Source: Tissierellia bacterium
Lineage (GTDB): Bacteria; Bacillota; Clostridia; Tissierellales; Sedimentibacteraceae
Direction: 5' to 3'
DNA: 64,000 bases
Assembly: GCA_012843025.1 (NCBI GenBank)
Contig: DURT01000016.1
Coordinates: forward strand, 27,996 to 91,995
The notes below the pieces were generated by a model, which saw nothing but the letters and a program-made list of their open reading frames with translations, made no database searches and was not told where the DNA came from. The position numbers and the translations under genes are program-made. Positions 47,433 through 56,266 of this stretch are shown piece after piece; positions within the stretch are counted from its first letter, which is position 1, and each line of letters starts with the position of its first letter.

Positions 47433-47532
47433 GAAATCATTTCCAATTATTTTAGCAGATATATTTTCGACTGGCATGTATAAAATAAGCGAGTCTTTGA
47501 TGGAGATATCTTATAAGAACGGAGAGATGCAA

Positions 47533-48234
47533 ATGATTTATCCATATGGTTTTTATTATGATTATACAATGATAATATTGATACCTGCTATTTTACTTAC
47601 TCTGTATGCTCAAGGGAAGGTAAGATCTAACTTTGAAAGGTATTTAAGGGTTCCTACAAGAAGAGGGTACTCAGGAGCTCAGGTTGCAAGAATACTATTG
47701 GATCAGAATGGATTAAGAGATATACCTATTGAAATTGCCAGAGGGCAATTAACAGATCATTATGATCCTACAAGGCGTGTTCTCAGACTATCAGGAGAAG
47801 TATATCAGGGAAGTTCAATTGTGGCTGTCAGTGTGGCAGCCCATGAGGTTGGTCATGCCATACAGCATGCAAATAGATATGTGCCCTTATCTCTGAGAAA
47901 TGCAATATTTCCTGTTGCTAGATTCGGATCATCAGCTGCCTGGGGATTCATTATGATAGGTTTTTTAATACCCAGCCTTGGAGGCTTAATGGATATAGGC
48001 ATCCTGCTCTTTGCAGCTGCAGTTTTATTTCAGATTATTACTCTTCCAGTAGAGTTTAATGCAAGTAGGAGAGCCTTGGAATTATTGGATAGCAATGGAT
48101 TAATTTATAGTGTTGAAGAAGAAGAGGGAGCACAAAATGTATTAAGAGCTGCTGCTTTAACATATGTAGCAGCAATGGCAAGCGGTATAGCTCAGCTAGC
48201 AAGATTAATTCTTATTAGAAACAGAAGAAGATAA
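47533..48234 (+). CDS. membrane zinc metallopeptidase (YugP-like)
   Basis: A 233-residue membrane protein with the zinc signature HEVGHAIQH (about 108-116) in VAAHEVGHAIQHA, a third ligand probably in the EFNASRRALELL helix, and three or four membrane segments. The start at 47533 is chosen from the GGAGAG site 7 bases upstream; longer frames begin inside the promoter. Family members (DUF-type neutral zinc metallopeptidase, YugP) are widespread in Firmicutes with no defined substrate. It has its own promoter and a weak terminator. Confidence 0.85.
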   Translation: MIYPYGFYYDYTMIILIPAILLTLYAQGKVRSNFERYLRVPTRRGYSGAQVARILLDQNGLRDIPIEIARGQLTDHYDPTRRVLRLSGEVYQGSSIVAVSVAAHEVGHAIQHANRYVPLSLRNAIFPVARFGSSAAWGFIMIGFLIPSLGGLMDIGILLFAAAVLFQIITLPVEFNASRRALELLDSNGLIYSVEEEEGAQNVLRAAALTYVAAMASGIAQLARLILIRNRRR

Positions 48235-48249
48235 TAATAGAAAGTCCTT

Positions 48250-48275
48250 TAGTCCTCATATGGAGGACTATTATT
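48250..48275 (+). terminator. weak terminator-like hairpin after the metallopeptidase gene
   Basis: TAGTCCTC and GAGGACTA form an 8-bp stem with loop ATATG, followed by TTATTAT, an imperfect T tract. Confidence 0.6.
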
Positions 48276-48327
48276 ATGCTCTGTAATAGCCTAATTCTAT
48301 CAGAACTATATAAAATTTTCTTTTTTA

Positions 48328-48359
48328 ATGCCGATATATTACATAGTGAATATTGGCAT
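48328..48359 (+). promoter_or_regulatory. hairpin abutting the chemoreceptor ribosome binding site
   Basis: ATGCCGATAT (48328-48337) pairs with ATATTGGCAT (48350-48359), 10 bp including one G-T, and AAGGAG starts two bases later. It is placed to influence translation initiation. It also contains an in-frame ATG at 48328 that is unlikely to be the real start. Confidence 0.45.
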
Positions 48360-48372
48360 GAAGGAGATAGAA

Positions 48373-49674
48373 ATGGAAAACAATAAGGTTAAGGAGAAGA
48401 GAAAGCAAAAATCTAACAGAAGTATAAAAAATGAACTAATTTTTAATATTGTGTCCTTGGTAGTAATTATCGTCCTAGTAGTAGGATTAATTACTTATAT
48501 ATACAGGAACACAATTATAACTGCAATTGCATGTATTTTCGCTATAATTGCTTCTATTGTAACTAGTATAAGACTATCTGTACGTATTGCTTTGCCCATA
48601 ACCAAGTGTGCAGAAAGAATAAGAGCACTGTCAGAGGGAGATCTGCATTCAGAAGTTGAAATATTTAATTACAGCAAAGAAATAGAAATTTTAACAAACG
48701 CCCTTAGTTTTACAGTAAAGGGCCTAAGCAATGTAATAAGTGACATAACATATCATTTAAGTGAAATAGAAAAAGGTAATTTTACTACCAATGTGGAATT
48801 AGATTACTTAGGAGACTTAGATGCAATAGAACATTCCTTAAAAGCAATAATCAAGTCCCTTAACCACATTATGTATCAAATAGATGAGAGCTCCCAGCAA
48901 GTTGCAAGTGGTGCGGAACAAGTTGCTTCAGGTGCTCAGGCTCTGTCTCAAGGTGCTACAGAGCAAGCCAGTTCCATTGAAGAATTAGCTGCAACTATAA
49001 ACGAAATATCAGAACAAATAAACAAAAATGCTGAAAACTCAGAAAAAGCTAAGCAAGCATCCAAAGAAGCAGCGGAGGAAGTACTAAAGGGAAGTGAGCA
49101 GGTTCATGAAATGAGCAATGCAATGAATGAAATAAATATGACATCTTTGGAAATAGAAAAAATAATAAAAGATATAGAAGATATAGCATTCCAGACAAAT
49201 ATTCTTGCCTTAAATGCTGCTGTTGAAGCTGCCAGAGCTGGTTCTGCCGGTAAAGGGTTTGCGGTAGTGGCTGATGAAGTGAGAAATCTTGCGTCAAAAA
49301 GTGCAGAGGCGGCAAAAAATACTACGGAACTAATAGAAAATTCTTTAAGAGCAGTATCAAAAGGTGTAGAAATAGCCGAGAGAACTGATGAGTCATTAAA
49401 ATCGGTGGTTGAAAGAGCTAAAATTGCTTTAGACCTAGTGGAGGAAATAGCTGCAGCTACTCAGCAACAAGCCCAGGGTATATACCAGGTTTCAGCAGGA
49501 GTAGAACAAGTTTCTTCTGTTGTTCAAAATAATTCTGCTACTGCCCAGGAGAGTGCGGCAGCAAGCGAAGAGTTGAGCAGCCAGGCACAGTTACTAAAGG
49601 GTATTGTGGAAAATATTAAAATTAGGAAGAGCAGTTCTAAAAAGGAGATTCGTCAGACAGAGCTTTCAGCATAA
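48373..49674 (+). CDS. methyl-accepting chemotaxis protein without an external sensor domain
   Basis: A 433-residue chemoreceptor from ATG 48373 (AAGGAGAT). Two N-terminal membrane helices (about 20-45 and 48-70) are separated by only a few residues, so there is no extracellular ligand domain. A HAMP domain (about 72-125, with [12 protein letters not shown]) leads to a second helical linker and the signalling coiled coil, whose hairpin tip reads [21 protein letters not shown] (shown in part: [17 protein letters not shown]). It probably senses an internal or membrane signal. No other chemotaxis gene lies in the window. Confidence 0.93.
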   Translation: MENNKVKEKRKQKSNRSIKNELIFNIVSLVVIIVLVVGLITYIYRNTIITAIACIFAIIASIVTSIRLSVRIALPITKCAERIRALSEGDLHSEVEIFNYSKEIEILTNALSFTVKGLSNVISDITYHLSEIEKGNFTTNVELDYLGDLDAIEHSLKAIIKSLNHIMYQIDESSQQVASGAEQVASGAQALSQGATEQASSIEELAATINEISEQINKNAENSEKAKQASKEAAEEVLKGSEQVHEMSNAMNEINMTSLEIEKIIKDIEDIAFQTNILALNAAVEAARAGSAGKGFAVVADEVRNLASKSAEAAKNTTELIENSLRAVSKGVEIAERTDESLKSVVERAKIALDLVEEIAAATQQQAQGIYQVSAGVEQVSSVVQNNSATAQESAAASEELSSQAQLLKGIVENIKIRKSSSKKEIRQTELSA

Positions 49675-49684
49675 CTTTAATACT

Positions 49685-49709
49685 TAGACGCGAAAGCGTC
49701 TATTTTAAT
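49685..49709 (+). terminator. rho-independent terminator after the chemoreceptor gene
   Basis: TAGACGC and GCGTCTA with a GAAA tetraloop, a very stable closing arrangement, followed by TTTTAATTT. Confidence 0.8.
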
Positions 49710-49735
49710 TTCAACTTTTCCTATGTTGGATACCA

Positions 49736-49744
49736 TGATATAAT
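49736..49744 (+). promoter_or_regulatory. extended -10 promoter for yitT-like gene
   Basis: TGATATAAT, 37 bases before the start codon; no clear -35. Confidence 0.5.
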
Positions 49745-49781
49745 AAAAGCTATAGTAAATCCGAATAACTAAGGAGATACC

Positions 49782-50654
49782 ATGAAAAATATAAAAAAAA
49801 TATTGTTTGATACCTTCTATTTAACGGTTGGCTGCTTGGTAACGGCATTTTCAGTAAATTATATTCTTAAGCCAAATGGATTAATTACAAGCGGAATAAC
49901 TGGACTATCCATTGTTTTAGAAAAATACTTACATATTAATTATTCTTTTATTTATTATATTGCAACCTTCATAATACTTTTTATTACATGGCTATTAATG
50001 GGTAAAAAAGAAATTATGAAAATTATTTTTCTTTCAATTTTATACCCTACCGTATTATTAGTTATGCAAAATTTCCAGTTTAAATTTATTGAAAATGACC
50101 TTCTTTTAGCAACCATATATTTTTCTATCTTCTATGGTATAGGAGTTGGAATGATACTCCGTAAGGGCTTTTCTTTCGGAGGAACAGATACTATTGCAAG
50201 GATGTTGAATAAAAAACTTTTTCCTTCAATTAATGTCAGTTACATAATGCTAGTTTTAGATGGAATGGTTATTATTACTGCAGCCTTTACCTTTGGAAGA
50301 AACATTGCTTTATACTCAATAATCAGCCAATTCATCGTAACAAAAATATGCGACAATATTATGTTCGGTTTTGGAACCAAATTGTACAAGCTTGAAATAA
50401 TTAGCACAAAGTACGATGAAATAAGTAATTATATAATGTATGAATTAGGCAGGGGTGTAACCCTCTTTAAAATTAAGGGAGCTTATACTAATGAGGAAAA
50501 AATACAATTAGAATCAATTTGCTCTCCCCATGAAACAGTATTAATACAAAAGTTAATAAAAGAAATTGACCCTTCAGCCTTTGTAAAAGTATTGCCTGTT
50601 GCCAGGGTATGGGGAAGGGGTAGAAGGTTCGTAGATATAAGTTCCGAAGATTGA
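49782..50654 (+). CDS. YitT family membrane protein (DUF2179 at C-terminus)
   Basis: A 290-residue protein with five or six membrane helices in the first 200 residues (conserved AFSVNYILKPNGLITSGITGLS region, part NYILKPNGLITSGITG, and GFSFGGTDTIARML) and a soluble DUF2179 domain at about 225-285 ending in ARVWGRGRRF. The family is common and often multi-copy in Firmicutes; transport of an unknown substrate is assumed. It is transcribed alone between a terminator and the smpB promoter. Confidence 0.9.
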   Translation: MKNIKKILFDTFYLTVGCLVTAFSVNYILKPNGLITSGITGLSIVLEKYLHINYSFIYYIATFIILFITWLLMGKKEIMKIIFLSILYPTVLLVMQNFQFKFIENDLLLATIYFSIFYGIGVGMILRKGFSFGGTDTIARMLNKKLFPSINVSYIMLVLDGMVIITAAFTFGRNIALYSIISQFIVTKICDNIMFGFGTKLYKLEIISTKYDEISNYIMYELGRGVTLFKIKGAYTNEEKIQLESICSPHETVLIQKLIKEIDPSAFVKVLPVARVWGRGRRFVDISSED

Positions 50655-50658
50655 TTTA

Positions 50659-50687
50659 TTGACATAGATTTTAATAAATGCTATAAT
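50659..50687 (+). promoter_or_regulatory. consensus sigma-A promoter for smpB
   Basis: TTGACA (50659-50664), 17 bases, TATAAT (50682-50687): a perfect consensus at ideal spacing, the best-looking promoter in the window. Confidence 0.85.
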
Positions 50688-50716
50688 CATCCTACATTTA
50701 AGGGGCAGGTGAAAAA

Positions 50717-51160
50717 ATGGCTAATAAAATTCTTGCAACCAATAAAAAAGCATATCACGAATATTTCATAGAAGATAAATATGAAGCTGGATTGGTCCTT
50801 GTAGGGACAGAAGTTAAATCTATAAGGTTAGGAAAGGTTAACATAAAAGATAGTTATGTAAACATAAAAGATGGTGAGGCATTTGTTTACAACATGCATA
50901 TAAGCCCTTACGAAAAAGGTAATATTTACAATGTGGATCCTTTAAGACCAAGAAAGCTCCTTCTAAACAAAAGAGAAATAAGAAAGTTAACGGGATTAAT
51001 GACATTAAAAGGTTATACCCTTATTCCCCTTAGCTTGTATCTTAAAAATGGATTGGTAAAAATGGAGCTTTCGGTAGCCAAGGGTAAGAAAAATTACGAT
51101 AAGCGCCAGGATATTGCTAAAAAGGATGCGGAACGGAGAATACAAAGGCGGGATTATTAG
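50717..51160 (+). CDS. smpB: SsrA-binding protein SmpB
   Basis: Binds tmRNA and places it in stalled ribosomes. The 147 residues are normal. It has [29 protein letters not shown] at the N-terminus (in part), [12 protein letters not shown], and the basic C-terminal tail [20 protein letters not shown] that reaches the decoding site (in part). It lies 16 kb from ssrA here rather than beside it. A strong promoter and terminator make it monocistronic. Confidence 0.97.
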   Translation: MANKILATNKKAYHEYFIEDKYEAGLVLVGTEVKSIRLGKVNIKDSYVNIKDGEAFVYNMHISPYEKGNIYNVDPLRPRKLLLNKREIRKLTGLMTLKGYTLIPLSLYLKNGLVKMELSVAKGKKNYDKRQDIAKKDAERRIQRRDY

Positions 51161-51186
51161 ACTCTTCTATTAAGAGGAGTTTTTTA
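51161..51186 (+). terminator. rho-independent terminator after smpB
   Basis: ACTCTTCT and AGAGGAGT (one T-G pair) with loop ATTA, followed by T residues, directly after the smpB stop. Confidence 0.85.
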
Positions 51187-51238
51187 TTTGATTGTAATCT
51201 TTGTACAAGGCGAATAACAAATATTTATTTTTTGCAAC

Positions 51239-51267
51239 TTTACATACCATGTTAAATGTTGTATAAT
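51239..51267 (+). promoter_or_regulatory. sigma-A promoter for the FMN-binding protein gene
   Basis: TTTACA (51239-51244), 17 bases, TATAAT (51262-51267), with TGT before the -10. Confidence 0.7.
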
Positions 51268-51311
51268 CTTAAATGTTTATAATACGCTGAGTTAGTATAT
51301 AGGAGGAAATA

Positions 51312-51935
51312 ATGAAGAAGGTATTATCAATAGTTATCATATTTGCGCTATCCTTTGGATTTTTAGCTTTAGTTAATAATATAGGAAGCGACAACACAGA
51401 TACTGCACTAGCTGAAGAAGTAACATTGACTGGAAAAGGGAAAGGTTTCGGCGGAGATATTACAGTTTCTGTAGTAGTTAAAGGTGAAGATATACTTTCC
51501 GTTGAGGTAGATGCTCCCAATGAAACACCTGGAATAGGAACCATGGCAATAGACGAACTTCCTAATTTAATAGCGGAAGCAGATTCAACAGAAGTTGATT
51601 CAGTTTCAGGTGCAACATTTACCAGCGAAGGAATCAAGGAAGCGGTTAATAATGCTTTGAGCAATAGTGGATCAGCTGAGGAAGTAACATTGACTGGAAC
51701 AGGTAAAGGCTTCGGTGGAGATATTACTGTTACAGTTTTGGTAAGTGGTAATGACATTCTTTCTGTTGAAGTAGATGCTCCCGATGAAACACCTGGAATA
51801 GGAACTATGGCAATAGATGAGCTTCCTAATTTAATAGTAGAAGCAGATTCAACAGAAGTTGATTCAGTATCTGGTGCAACATTTACCAGTGAAGGAATCA
51901 AAGAAGCGGTTAATAATGCCTTGAATTCTAAATAA
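51312..51935 (+). CDS. secreted protein with two tandem FMN-binding domains
   Basis: A 207-residue exported protein. A signal sequence (hydrophobic 4-21) probably ends near ALAEE (about 33-37); there is no lipobox. Two FMN_bind repeats follow (about 34-121 and 122-207), each with the flavinylation motif DSVSGATFTS, whose Thr would carry covalently bound FMN attached by ApbE. The repeats are almost identical: both contain the block ETPGIGTMAIDELPNLI, and the DNA repeats at an offset of 264 bases (51411 and 51675), pointing to recent duplication. It likely carries electrons outside the membrane. No apbE or partner oxidoreductase is in the window. Confidence 0.9.
   Translation: MKKVLSIVIIFALSFGFLALVNNIGSDNTDTALAEEVTLTGKGKGFGGDITVSVVVKGEDILSVEVDAPNETPGIGTMAIDELPNLIAEADSTEVDSVSGATFTSEGIKEAVNNALSNSGSAEEVTLTGTGKGFGGDITVTVLVSGNDILSVEVDAPDETPGIGTMAIDELPNLIVEADSTEVDSVSGATFTSEGIKEAVNNALNSK
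51411..51932 (+). repeat. in-frame tandem duplication inside the FMN-binding gene
   Basis: Unit one 51411-51674 and unit two 51675-51932, offset 264 bases (88 codons). Long stretches match at the DNA level, for instance the segments encoding the SGAT motif. The high similarity predicts ongoing gain or loss of units by recombination. Confidence 0.85.
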
Positions 51936-51948
51936 ATATGGTAACTAG

Positions 51949-51980
51949 AAGCTATATCTTGTGATATAGCTTTTCTATTT
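51949..51980 (+). terminator. rho-independent terminator after the FMN-binding protein gene
   Basis: AAGCTATATC and GATATAGCTT form a perfect 10-bp stem with a 4-base loop, followed by TTCTATTTC. Confidence 0.88.
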
Positions 51981-52009
51981 CTTAAGGTATTTGTTTAATA
52001 TGTAGGCTA

Positions 52010-52038
52010 TTGACAAATAATAAATTGTAGTATATGGT
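52010..52038 (+). promoter_or_regulatory. putative promoter for topA
   Basis: TTGACA (52010-52015) with TATGGT 17 bases downstream as the best -10, so a strong -35 with a weak -10. This may suit supercoiling-sensitive control (inference). Confidence 0.5.
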
Positions 52039-52040
52039 GG

Positions 52041-52061
52041 GGTATGCATACAAGGCATACC
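52041..52061 (+). promoter_or_regulatory. hairpin in the topA leader
   Basis: GGTATGC and GCATACC form a 7-bp stem with a 7-base loop, 10 bases before the TATGGAGG ribosome binding region. No T tract, so possibly a translational or stability element. Confidence 0.5.
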
Positions 52062-52079
52062 TTATAATATGGAGGAAAA

Positions 52080-54266
52080 ATGAAAAATCTATTAATAGTG
52101 GAGTCGCCGGCAAAAGCGAAAACTATAGGTAAATTTTTAGGTAAAAACTACACCGTTAAAGCTTCGGTGGGACATGTTCGTGACTTACCGAAAAGCAAAC
52201 TCGGCATAGATATAGATAATAATTTCGAGCCAAAATATATAACCATAAGAGGTAAGGGGGATGTAATAAAGGAGCTTAAAAAAGAAGCTAAAAAGGCAGA
52301 TAAAGTATTTCTTGCCACGGACCCTGACCGAGAAGGGGAAGCAATTTCCTGGCATTTGGCGAAAATATTGAATTTGGATGAAAATGATAAAATAAGAATT
52401 GAGTTTAATGAAATAACAAAGGAAGCTATAAAAAATGCCAGTAAAAACCCTCGAAAAATAAATAAAGATTTGGTTGATGCTCAGCAAGCAAGACGTGTTC
52501 TTGACAGATTGGTGGGATATAATATTAGTCCCTTATTGTGGAAAAAAATAAAAAAAGGTTTAAGTGCGGGAAGAGTACAATCAGTTGCTTTAAAACTTGT
52601 AATAGACAGGGAAAGAGAAATAATGGACTTTCAGCCGGAAGAATACTGGACCCTTGAGCTTGAAGTTAAAAAGTCCCGTAAAAAAATGCTTGCAAAATAT
52701 GTAGGTTACTATGAAAATGACAAACTCAAAAAGGTAAAAATTAAAAGCAAAGATGAAATTGACAAAATCCTTGAAAGTATTGATAAGGAAAAAATTGTTG
52801 TTCATAAAATTGATAAAACCAAAAGCTACTCCAAGCCCAGCGCTCCATTTACTACCAGTTCCCTTCAGCAGGAAGCAAGTAGGAAGCTTAGATTTACATC
52901 AAAAAAGACAATGATGGTTGCACAGCAGCTTTATGAAGGGGTTAATATAAAAGGAGAAGGAAGCGTGGGACTGGTTACCTATATAAGAACGGATTCCACC
53001 AGGTTATCAGAAGAAGCAATTAATGGTTCAAAAGAATTCATTATATCAAAATATGGTGAAAAATATTACAAGCACAGAGTTTATACCAAGTCTAAGAAAA
53101 AGGAGAAGGTTCAGGATGCCCATGAAGCAATCAGGCCTACTTCTGTGCTTAGAACTCCTGAAAAAATAAAGGACAGCTTGACTCAAGATCAATACAAATT
53201 ATACAGCCTTATTTGGAAAAGATTCGTTGCTTGTCAAATGGCTGATGCTGTATACGATGTTACTAAAGTTCTATTTGACAATAATAACAATATTTTTGAA
53301 GTTAGCGGCAAGATACTGAATTTTGACGGCTTCAGAGTCGTATATAAGGATTCTGATGAACAGGACGATAAAATATTGCCTGAAATGGAAGTAAAGGAAG
53401 TGCTGAACATTAGCAAAGTTATTCCTAATCAGCATTTTACCCAACCGCCAGCCCGTTATACAGAAGCAAGCCTTATTAAAGACTTGGAAGAAAAGGGAAT
53501 AGGCAGGCCAAGTACTTATGCTCCTACCATAACCACCATTACGGGAAGGGATTATGTGGCAAAGGAAAAGGGATACTTAATTCCTACGGACATGGGTTTC
53601 TTAGTAACGGAAATGTTGGAGAAATATTTTCCTGATATAGTAAATGAAAGATTTACCGCTGAATTAGAAAACCACTTAGATGATATTGCCAATGGAGAAA
53701 GTGAATGGCATAAAGTAATAGAAGATTTTTATAAAAAATTTAAAGTAGATCTGAATGTTGCAGAAAAGGAAATGAAAGAAATAGAAGTAAAGGATGAAGT
53801 TAGTGACGTTCCCTGTGAGAAATGCGGAGCTTTCATGGTGGTAAAAAACGGAAGGTACGGAAAATTCTTGGCTTGTCCTAACTATCCTGAATGTAAGAAC
53901 ACAAAACCCTTGGAAAAGGATGTGGCTGAGGAAACGGATGAAGTATGTGAGAAGTGTGGATCTAAAATGCTTAAGAGAAAGGGCAGGTATGGTGAATTTT
54001 TAGCTTGCTCCAATTATCCGGAATGTAAAAATACGAAGCCCATACTTAAAACAATTGATGTTCCCTGTCCTAGGTGCGGTGGAAAAGTTGCTGTTAAATT
54101 TTCAAAAGCTGGACGAAGATTTTTCGGATGTTCAAATTATCCCAACTGTAATTATGTTTCCTGGTACGAACCAGTTAAAGAAAAATGTCCTTCTTGCGAG
54201 GAGCAGATGGTTTTGAAGAATAATGAAGTTGTTTGTATTAATAAAAATTGCGAAAATGCAAAATAA
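52080..54266 (+). CDS. topA: DNA topoisomerase I (type IA)
   Basis: Relaxes negative supercoils by a 5'-phosphotyrosine intermediate. Its 728 residues begin with the TOPRIM domain (LLIVESPAKAKTIGKFLG, metal-binding DPDREGEA at about 81-88), followed by the gate domains with the catalytic Tyr in LVTYIRTDSTRLS. Residues from about 575 carry a series of C4 zinc ribbons: CEKCGAFMV, CEKCGSKML, CPRCGGKVA and CPSCEEQMV, of which the last looks shortened. TATGGAGG precedes the ATG. No dprA lies upstream, unlike many relatives. Confidence 0.96.
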   Translation: MKNLLIVESPAKAKTIGKFLGKNYTVKASVGHVRDLPKSKLGIDIDNNFEPKYITIRGKGDVIKELKKEAKKADKVFLATDPDREGEAISWHLAKILNLDENDKIRIEFNEITKEAIKNASKNPRKINKDLVDAQQARRVLDRLVGYNISPLLWKKIKKGLSAGRVQSVALKLVIDREREIMDFQPEEYWTLELEVKKSRKKMLAKYVGYYENDKLKKVKIKSKDEIDKILESIDKEKIVVHKIDKTKSYSKPSAPFTTSSLQQEASRKLRFTSKKTMMVAQQLYEGVNIKGEGSVGLVTYIRTDSTRLSEEAINGSKEFIISKYGEKYYKHRVYTKSKKKEKVQDAHEAIRPTSVLRTPEKIKDSLTQDQYKLYSLIWKRFVACQMADAVYDVTKVLFDNNNNIFEVSGKILNFDGFRVVYKDSDEQDDKILPEMEVKEVLNISKVIPNQHFTQPPARYTEASLIKDLEEKGIGRPSTYAPTITTITGRDYVAKEKGYLIPTDMGFLVTEMLEKYFPDIVNERFTAELENHLDDIANGESEWHKVIEDFYKKFKVDLNVAEKEMKEIEVKDEVSDVPCEKCGAFMVVKNGRYGKFLACPNYPECKNTKPLEKDVAEETDEVCEKCGSKMLKRKGRYGEFLACSNYPECKNTKPILKTIDVPCPRCGGKVAVKFSKAGRRFFGCSNYPNCNYVSWYEPVKEKCPSCEEQMVLKNNEVVCINKNCENAK

Positions 54267-54337
54267 TATCAGAGATTGCTGTTGGGTACCCGGGAGCCTT
54301 GATTTCGCAATAATTATATAAAATTTACAATTTATTA

Positions 54338-54366
54338 TTGCCAAATAAATAGGGCTATGATATACT
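54338..54366 (+). promoter_or_regulatory. sigma-A promoter for rpsB-tsf
   Basis: TTGCCA (54338-54343), 17 bases, TATACT (54361-54366) with TGA before it (extended -10). It gives a leader of about 95 bases. Confidence 0.75.
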
Positions 54367-54378
54367 AAACTTAATTAC

Positions 54379-54429
54379 GCACAGATTTGGATTATGTTAG
54401 AGTTGTGCCCATTAGGGTCTTTAACATAA
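54379..54429 (+). promoter_or_regulatory. putative H-type pseudoknot in the rpsB leader
   Basis: GCACA (54379-54383) pairs with TGTGC (54404-54408), extendable by one G-T. The loop between them holds TTATGTTA (54392-54399), which is perfectly complementary to TAACATAA (54422-54429) beyond the stem, forming a pseudoknot. Leader position before a ribosomal protein gene suggests autoregulation by S2 (inference). Confidence 0.5.
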
Positions 54430-54466
54430 GATGACAATTCTGGAGGTAAAACAAAAGGAGGAAAAT

Positions 54467-55270
54467 ATGGCGATTATTAGTATGAAAAAACTGCTAGAAG
54501 CAGGAGTTCATTTCGGTCATCAAACCAGAAGATGGAATCCTAAAATGGCAGAGTACATTTTTACCGAAAGAAACGGTATCTACATTATTGACTTACAAAA
54601 AACAAGCGACAAAGTAGATGAAGCTTATAAGTTTATCAAGGAGCTTGTAGCAAATGGAGAGGAAATCTTATTTGTAGGAACTAAAAAACAAGCTCAGGAA
54701 TCTACAAAATCTGAAGCTCTTAGATGTGGAATGCACTATGTAAGCCAAAGATGGCTTGGCGGTATGTTGACTAACTATTCCACAATAAGAAAGAGAATTG
54801 ACAGACTCCATGCTCTTAAGGCAATGGAAGAGGATGGAACTTTTGATCTTCTAACTAAAAAAGAAGTAATCAAATTAAGAAATGAAGCTGAAAGACTTGA
54901 GAAGTTCTTAGGCGGAATAAAGAATATGGATAAACTTCCAGGAGCTCTGTTCGTTGTGGACCCAAGAAAAGAAAGAATAGCTGTTCAAGAAGCCAGAATA
55001 TTGGGAATCCCTGTTGTGGCAATTGTAGACACAAACTGTGATCCTGATGAAGTGGATTATGTAATTCCTGGTAATGATGATGCTATCAGAGCCGTGAAAC
55101 TATTGACAGCAACAATAGCCGATGCAGTTCTTGAAGGTAAGCAGGGAGTTCAGATGACAGATGCAGAAGAGGAAATCTCTGAAGAAATCGAAGAAGAAAT
55201 CGATGAAACTGAAGATACTGAAACGGCTGAAGAGACAGAAGAAGTTGAAGAAATTGAAGATGAAGAATAA
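54467..55270 (+). CDS. rpsB: 30S ribosomal protein S2
   Basis: A 267-residue small-subunit protein. The start at 54467 is set by AAAGGAGGAAAAT and gives the normal N-terminus [24 protein letters not shown] (in part). The body matches S2 to about residue 230. It then continues with a strongly acidic tail of about 35 residues rich in Glu, Asp and Thr, an extension seen in some clostridial S2 proteins. tsf follows as usual. Confidence 0.96.
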   Translation: MAIISMKKLLEAGVHFGHQTRRWNPKMAEYIFTERNGIYIIDLQKTSDKVDEAYKFIKELVANGEEILFVGTKKQAQESTKSEALRCGMHYVSQRWLGGMLTNYSTIRKRIDRLHALKAMEEDGTFDLLTKKEVIKLRNEAERLEKFLGGIKNMDKLPGALFVVDPRKERIAVQEARILGIPVVAIVDTNCDPDEVDYVIPGNDDAIRAVKLLTATIADAVLEGKQGVQMTDAEEEISEEIEEEIDETEDTETAEETEEVEEIEDEE

Positions 55271-55282
55271 ACTAAAAACAAA

Positions 55283-55309
55283 GTAAGGGGTTAGGAATTA
55301 TTTCCTTAC
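55283..55309 (+). other. weak hairpin between rpsB and tsf
   Basis: GTAAGG and CCTTAC can pair around a 15-base loop, with CTTCTTTTT some bases later. It may act as an attenuating terminator that lowers tsf expression relative to rpsB. Confidence 0.4.
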
Positions 55310-55338
55310 ACCTTCTTTTTAAGTATGGAGGTTATTAA

Positions 55339-56253
55339 ATGCAAATTACAGCTTCAATGGTAAAAGAACTAAGAGATAAAACAAATGCAGGAATGATGGA
55401 CTGCAAAAAAGCACTACAAGAAACAAATGGGGATATGGAAAAGGCCATTGACTATTTAAGAGAGAAAGGCCTTTCAAAAGCAGCTAAAAAATCAGGCAGA
55501 ATTGCAGCAGAAGGTCTTACTACTGCACTTGTATCTGAAGATGGCAAAAAAGGAGTTGTACTAGAAGTTAATTCTGAAACTGATTTTGTTGCTAAAAACG
55601 AGGAATTTATTAAATTTGTTGATGAAGTGGCTCAGGCTATTCTTAACAACAACCCTGCAGATATGGAAGCATTAAACAATGTAGTACTTACTGGAGGAAA
55701 AACAGTACAGGAAACTTTAACAGAAAATATTTCCACCATAGGTGAAAATATGTCCATCAGACGATTTGAAGAAGTTAAAGTTGACAATGGAACTGTTGTT
55801 GAATATATTCACGGTGGAGGAAAAATTTCTGTTGTTGTTGCCTTAGAATCAGACGGTGACAAGGAAGCTTTAAAAGTTTTAGGAAAAGATTTGGCAATGC
55901 AGGTAGCTGCCATGAATCCAAAATATATTTCACTTGAAGATGTTGACAGTGAATTTATTGAACATGAAAGAGAAATACTCATTGCACAGGCATTGAATGA
56001 AGGAAAACCTCAGCATATCGTAGAAAAGATGGTTGAAGGAAGACTTAATAAAGAACTTAAAGAAGTATGTTTATTAGAGCAAGCCTTTGTTAAGGATGCC
56101 GATTTAACAGTAAAGAAAGTAATATCAGATACAGCGGCAAAAATAGGCAGCGACATTAAGGTAGCCGGTGTTATAAGATATGAAGTTGGAGAAGGAATAG
56201 AAAAAAAATCTGAAAATTTTGCAGATGAAGTTGCAAAACAAATGGGTTTATAA
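55339..56253 (+). CDS. tsf: elongation factor Ts
   Basis: Guanine nucleotide exchange factor for EF-Tu; 304 residues. The N-terminal UBA-like domain has VKELRDKTNAGMMDCKKAL, followed by the TDFVAKNEEF motif that inserts into EF-Tu, then two core subdomains. It is longer than the shortest clostridial forms (about 215) and so retains the second subdomain. TATGGAGGT precedes the ATG. Confidence 0.97.
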   Translation: MQITASMVKELRDKTNAGMMDCKKALQETNGDMEKAIDYLREKGLSKAAKKSGRIAAEGLTTALVSEDGKKGVVLEVNSETDFVAKNEEFIKFVDEVAQAILNNNPADMEALNNVVLTGGKTVQETLTENISTIGENMSIRRFEEVKVDNGTVVEYIHGGGKISVVVALESDGDKEALKVLGKDLAMQVAAMNPKYISLEDVDSEFIEHEREILIAQALNEGKPQHIVEKMVEGRLNKELKEVCLLEQAFVKDADLTVKKVISDTAAKIGSDIKVAGVIRYEVGEGIEKKSENFADEVAKQMGL

Positions 56254-56266
56254 TCCTTTTGGCATA

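Noticed and set aside
34528..50716. Integrative island inserted at the 3' end of tmRNA
   Set aside because: tmRNA genes are common integration sites and accessory genes follow, but I found no integrase, no second copy of the tmRNA 3' end as an attachment repeat, and no mobile genes.
51269..51901. 210-codon frame on the - strand opposite the FMN-binding gene
   Set aside because: It mirrors the duplicated sense gene and its predicted product is just the antisense of the repeats; the + frame has a signal peptide, flavinylation motifs, promoter and ribosome binding site.
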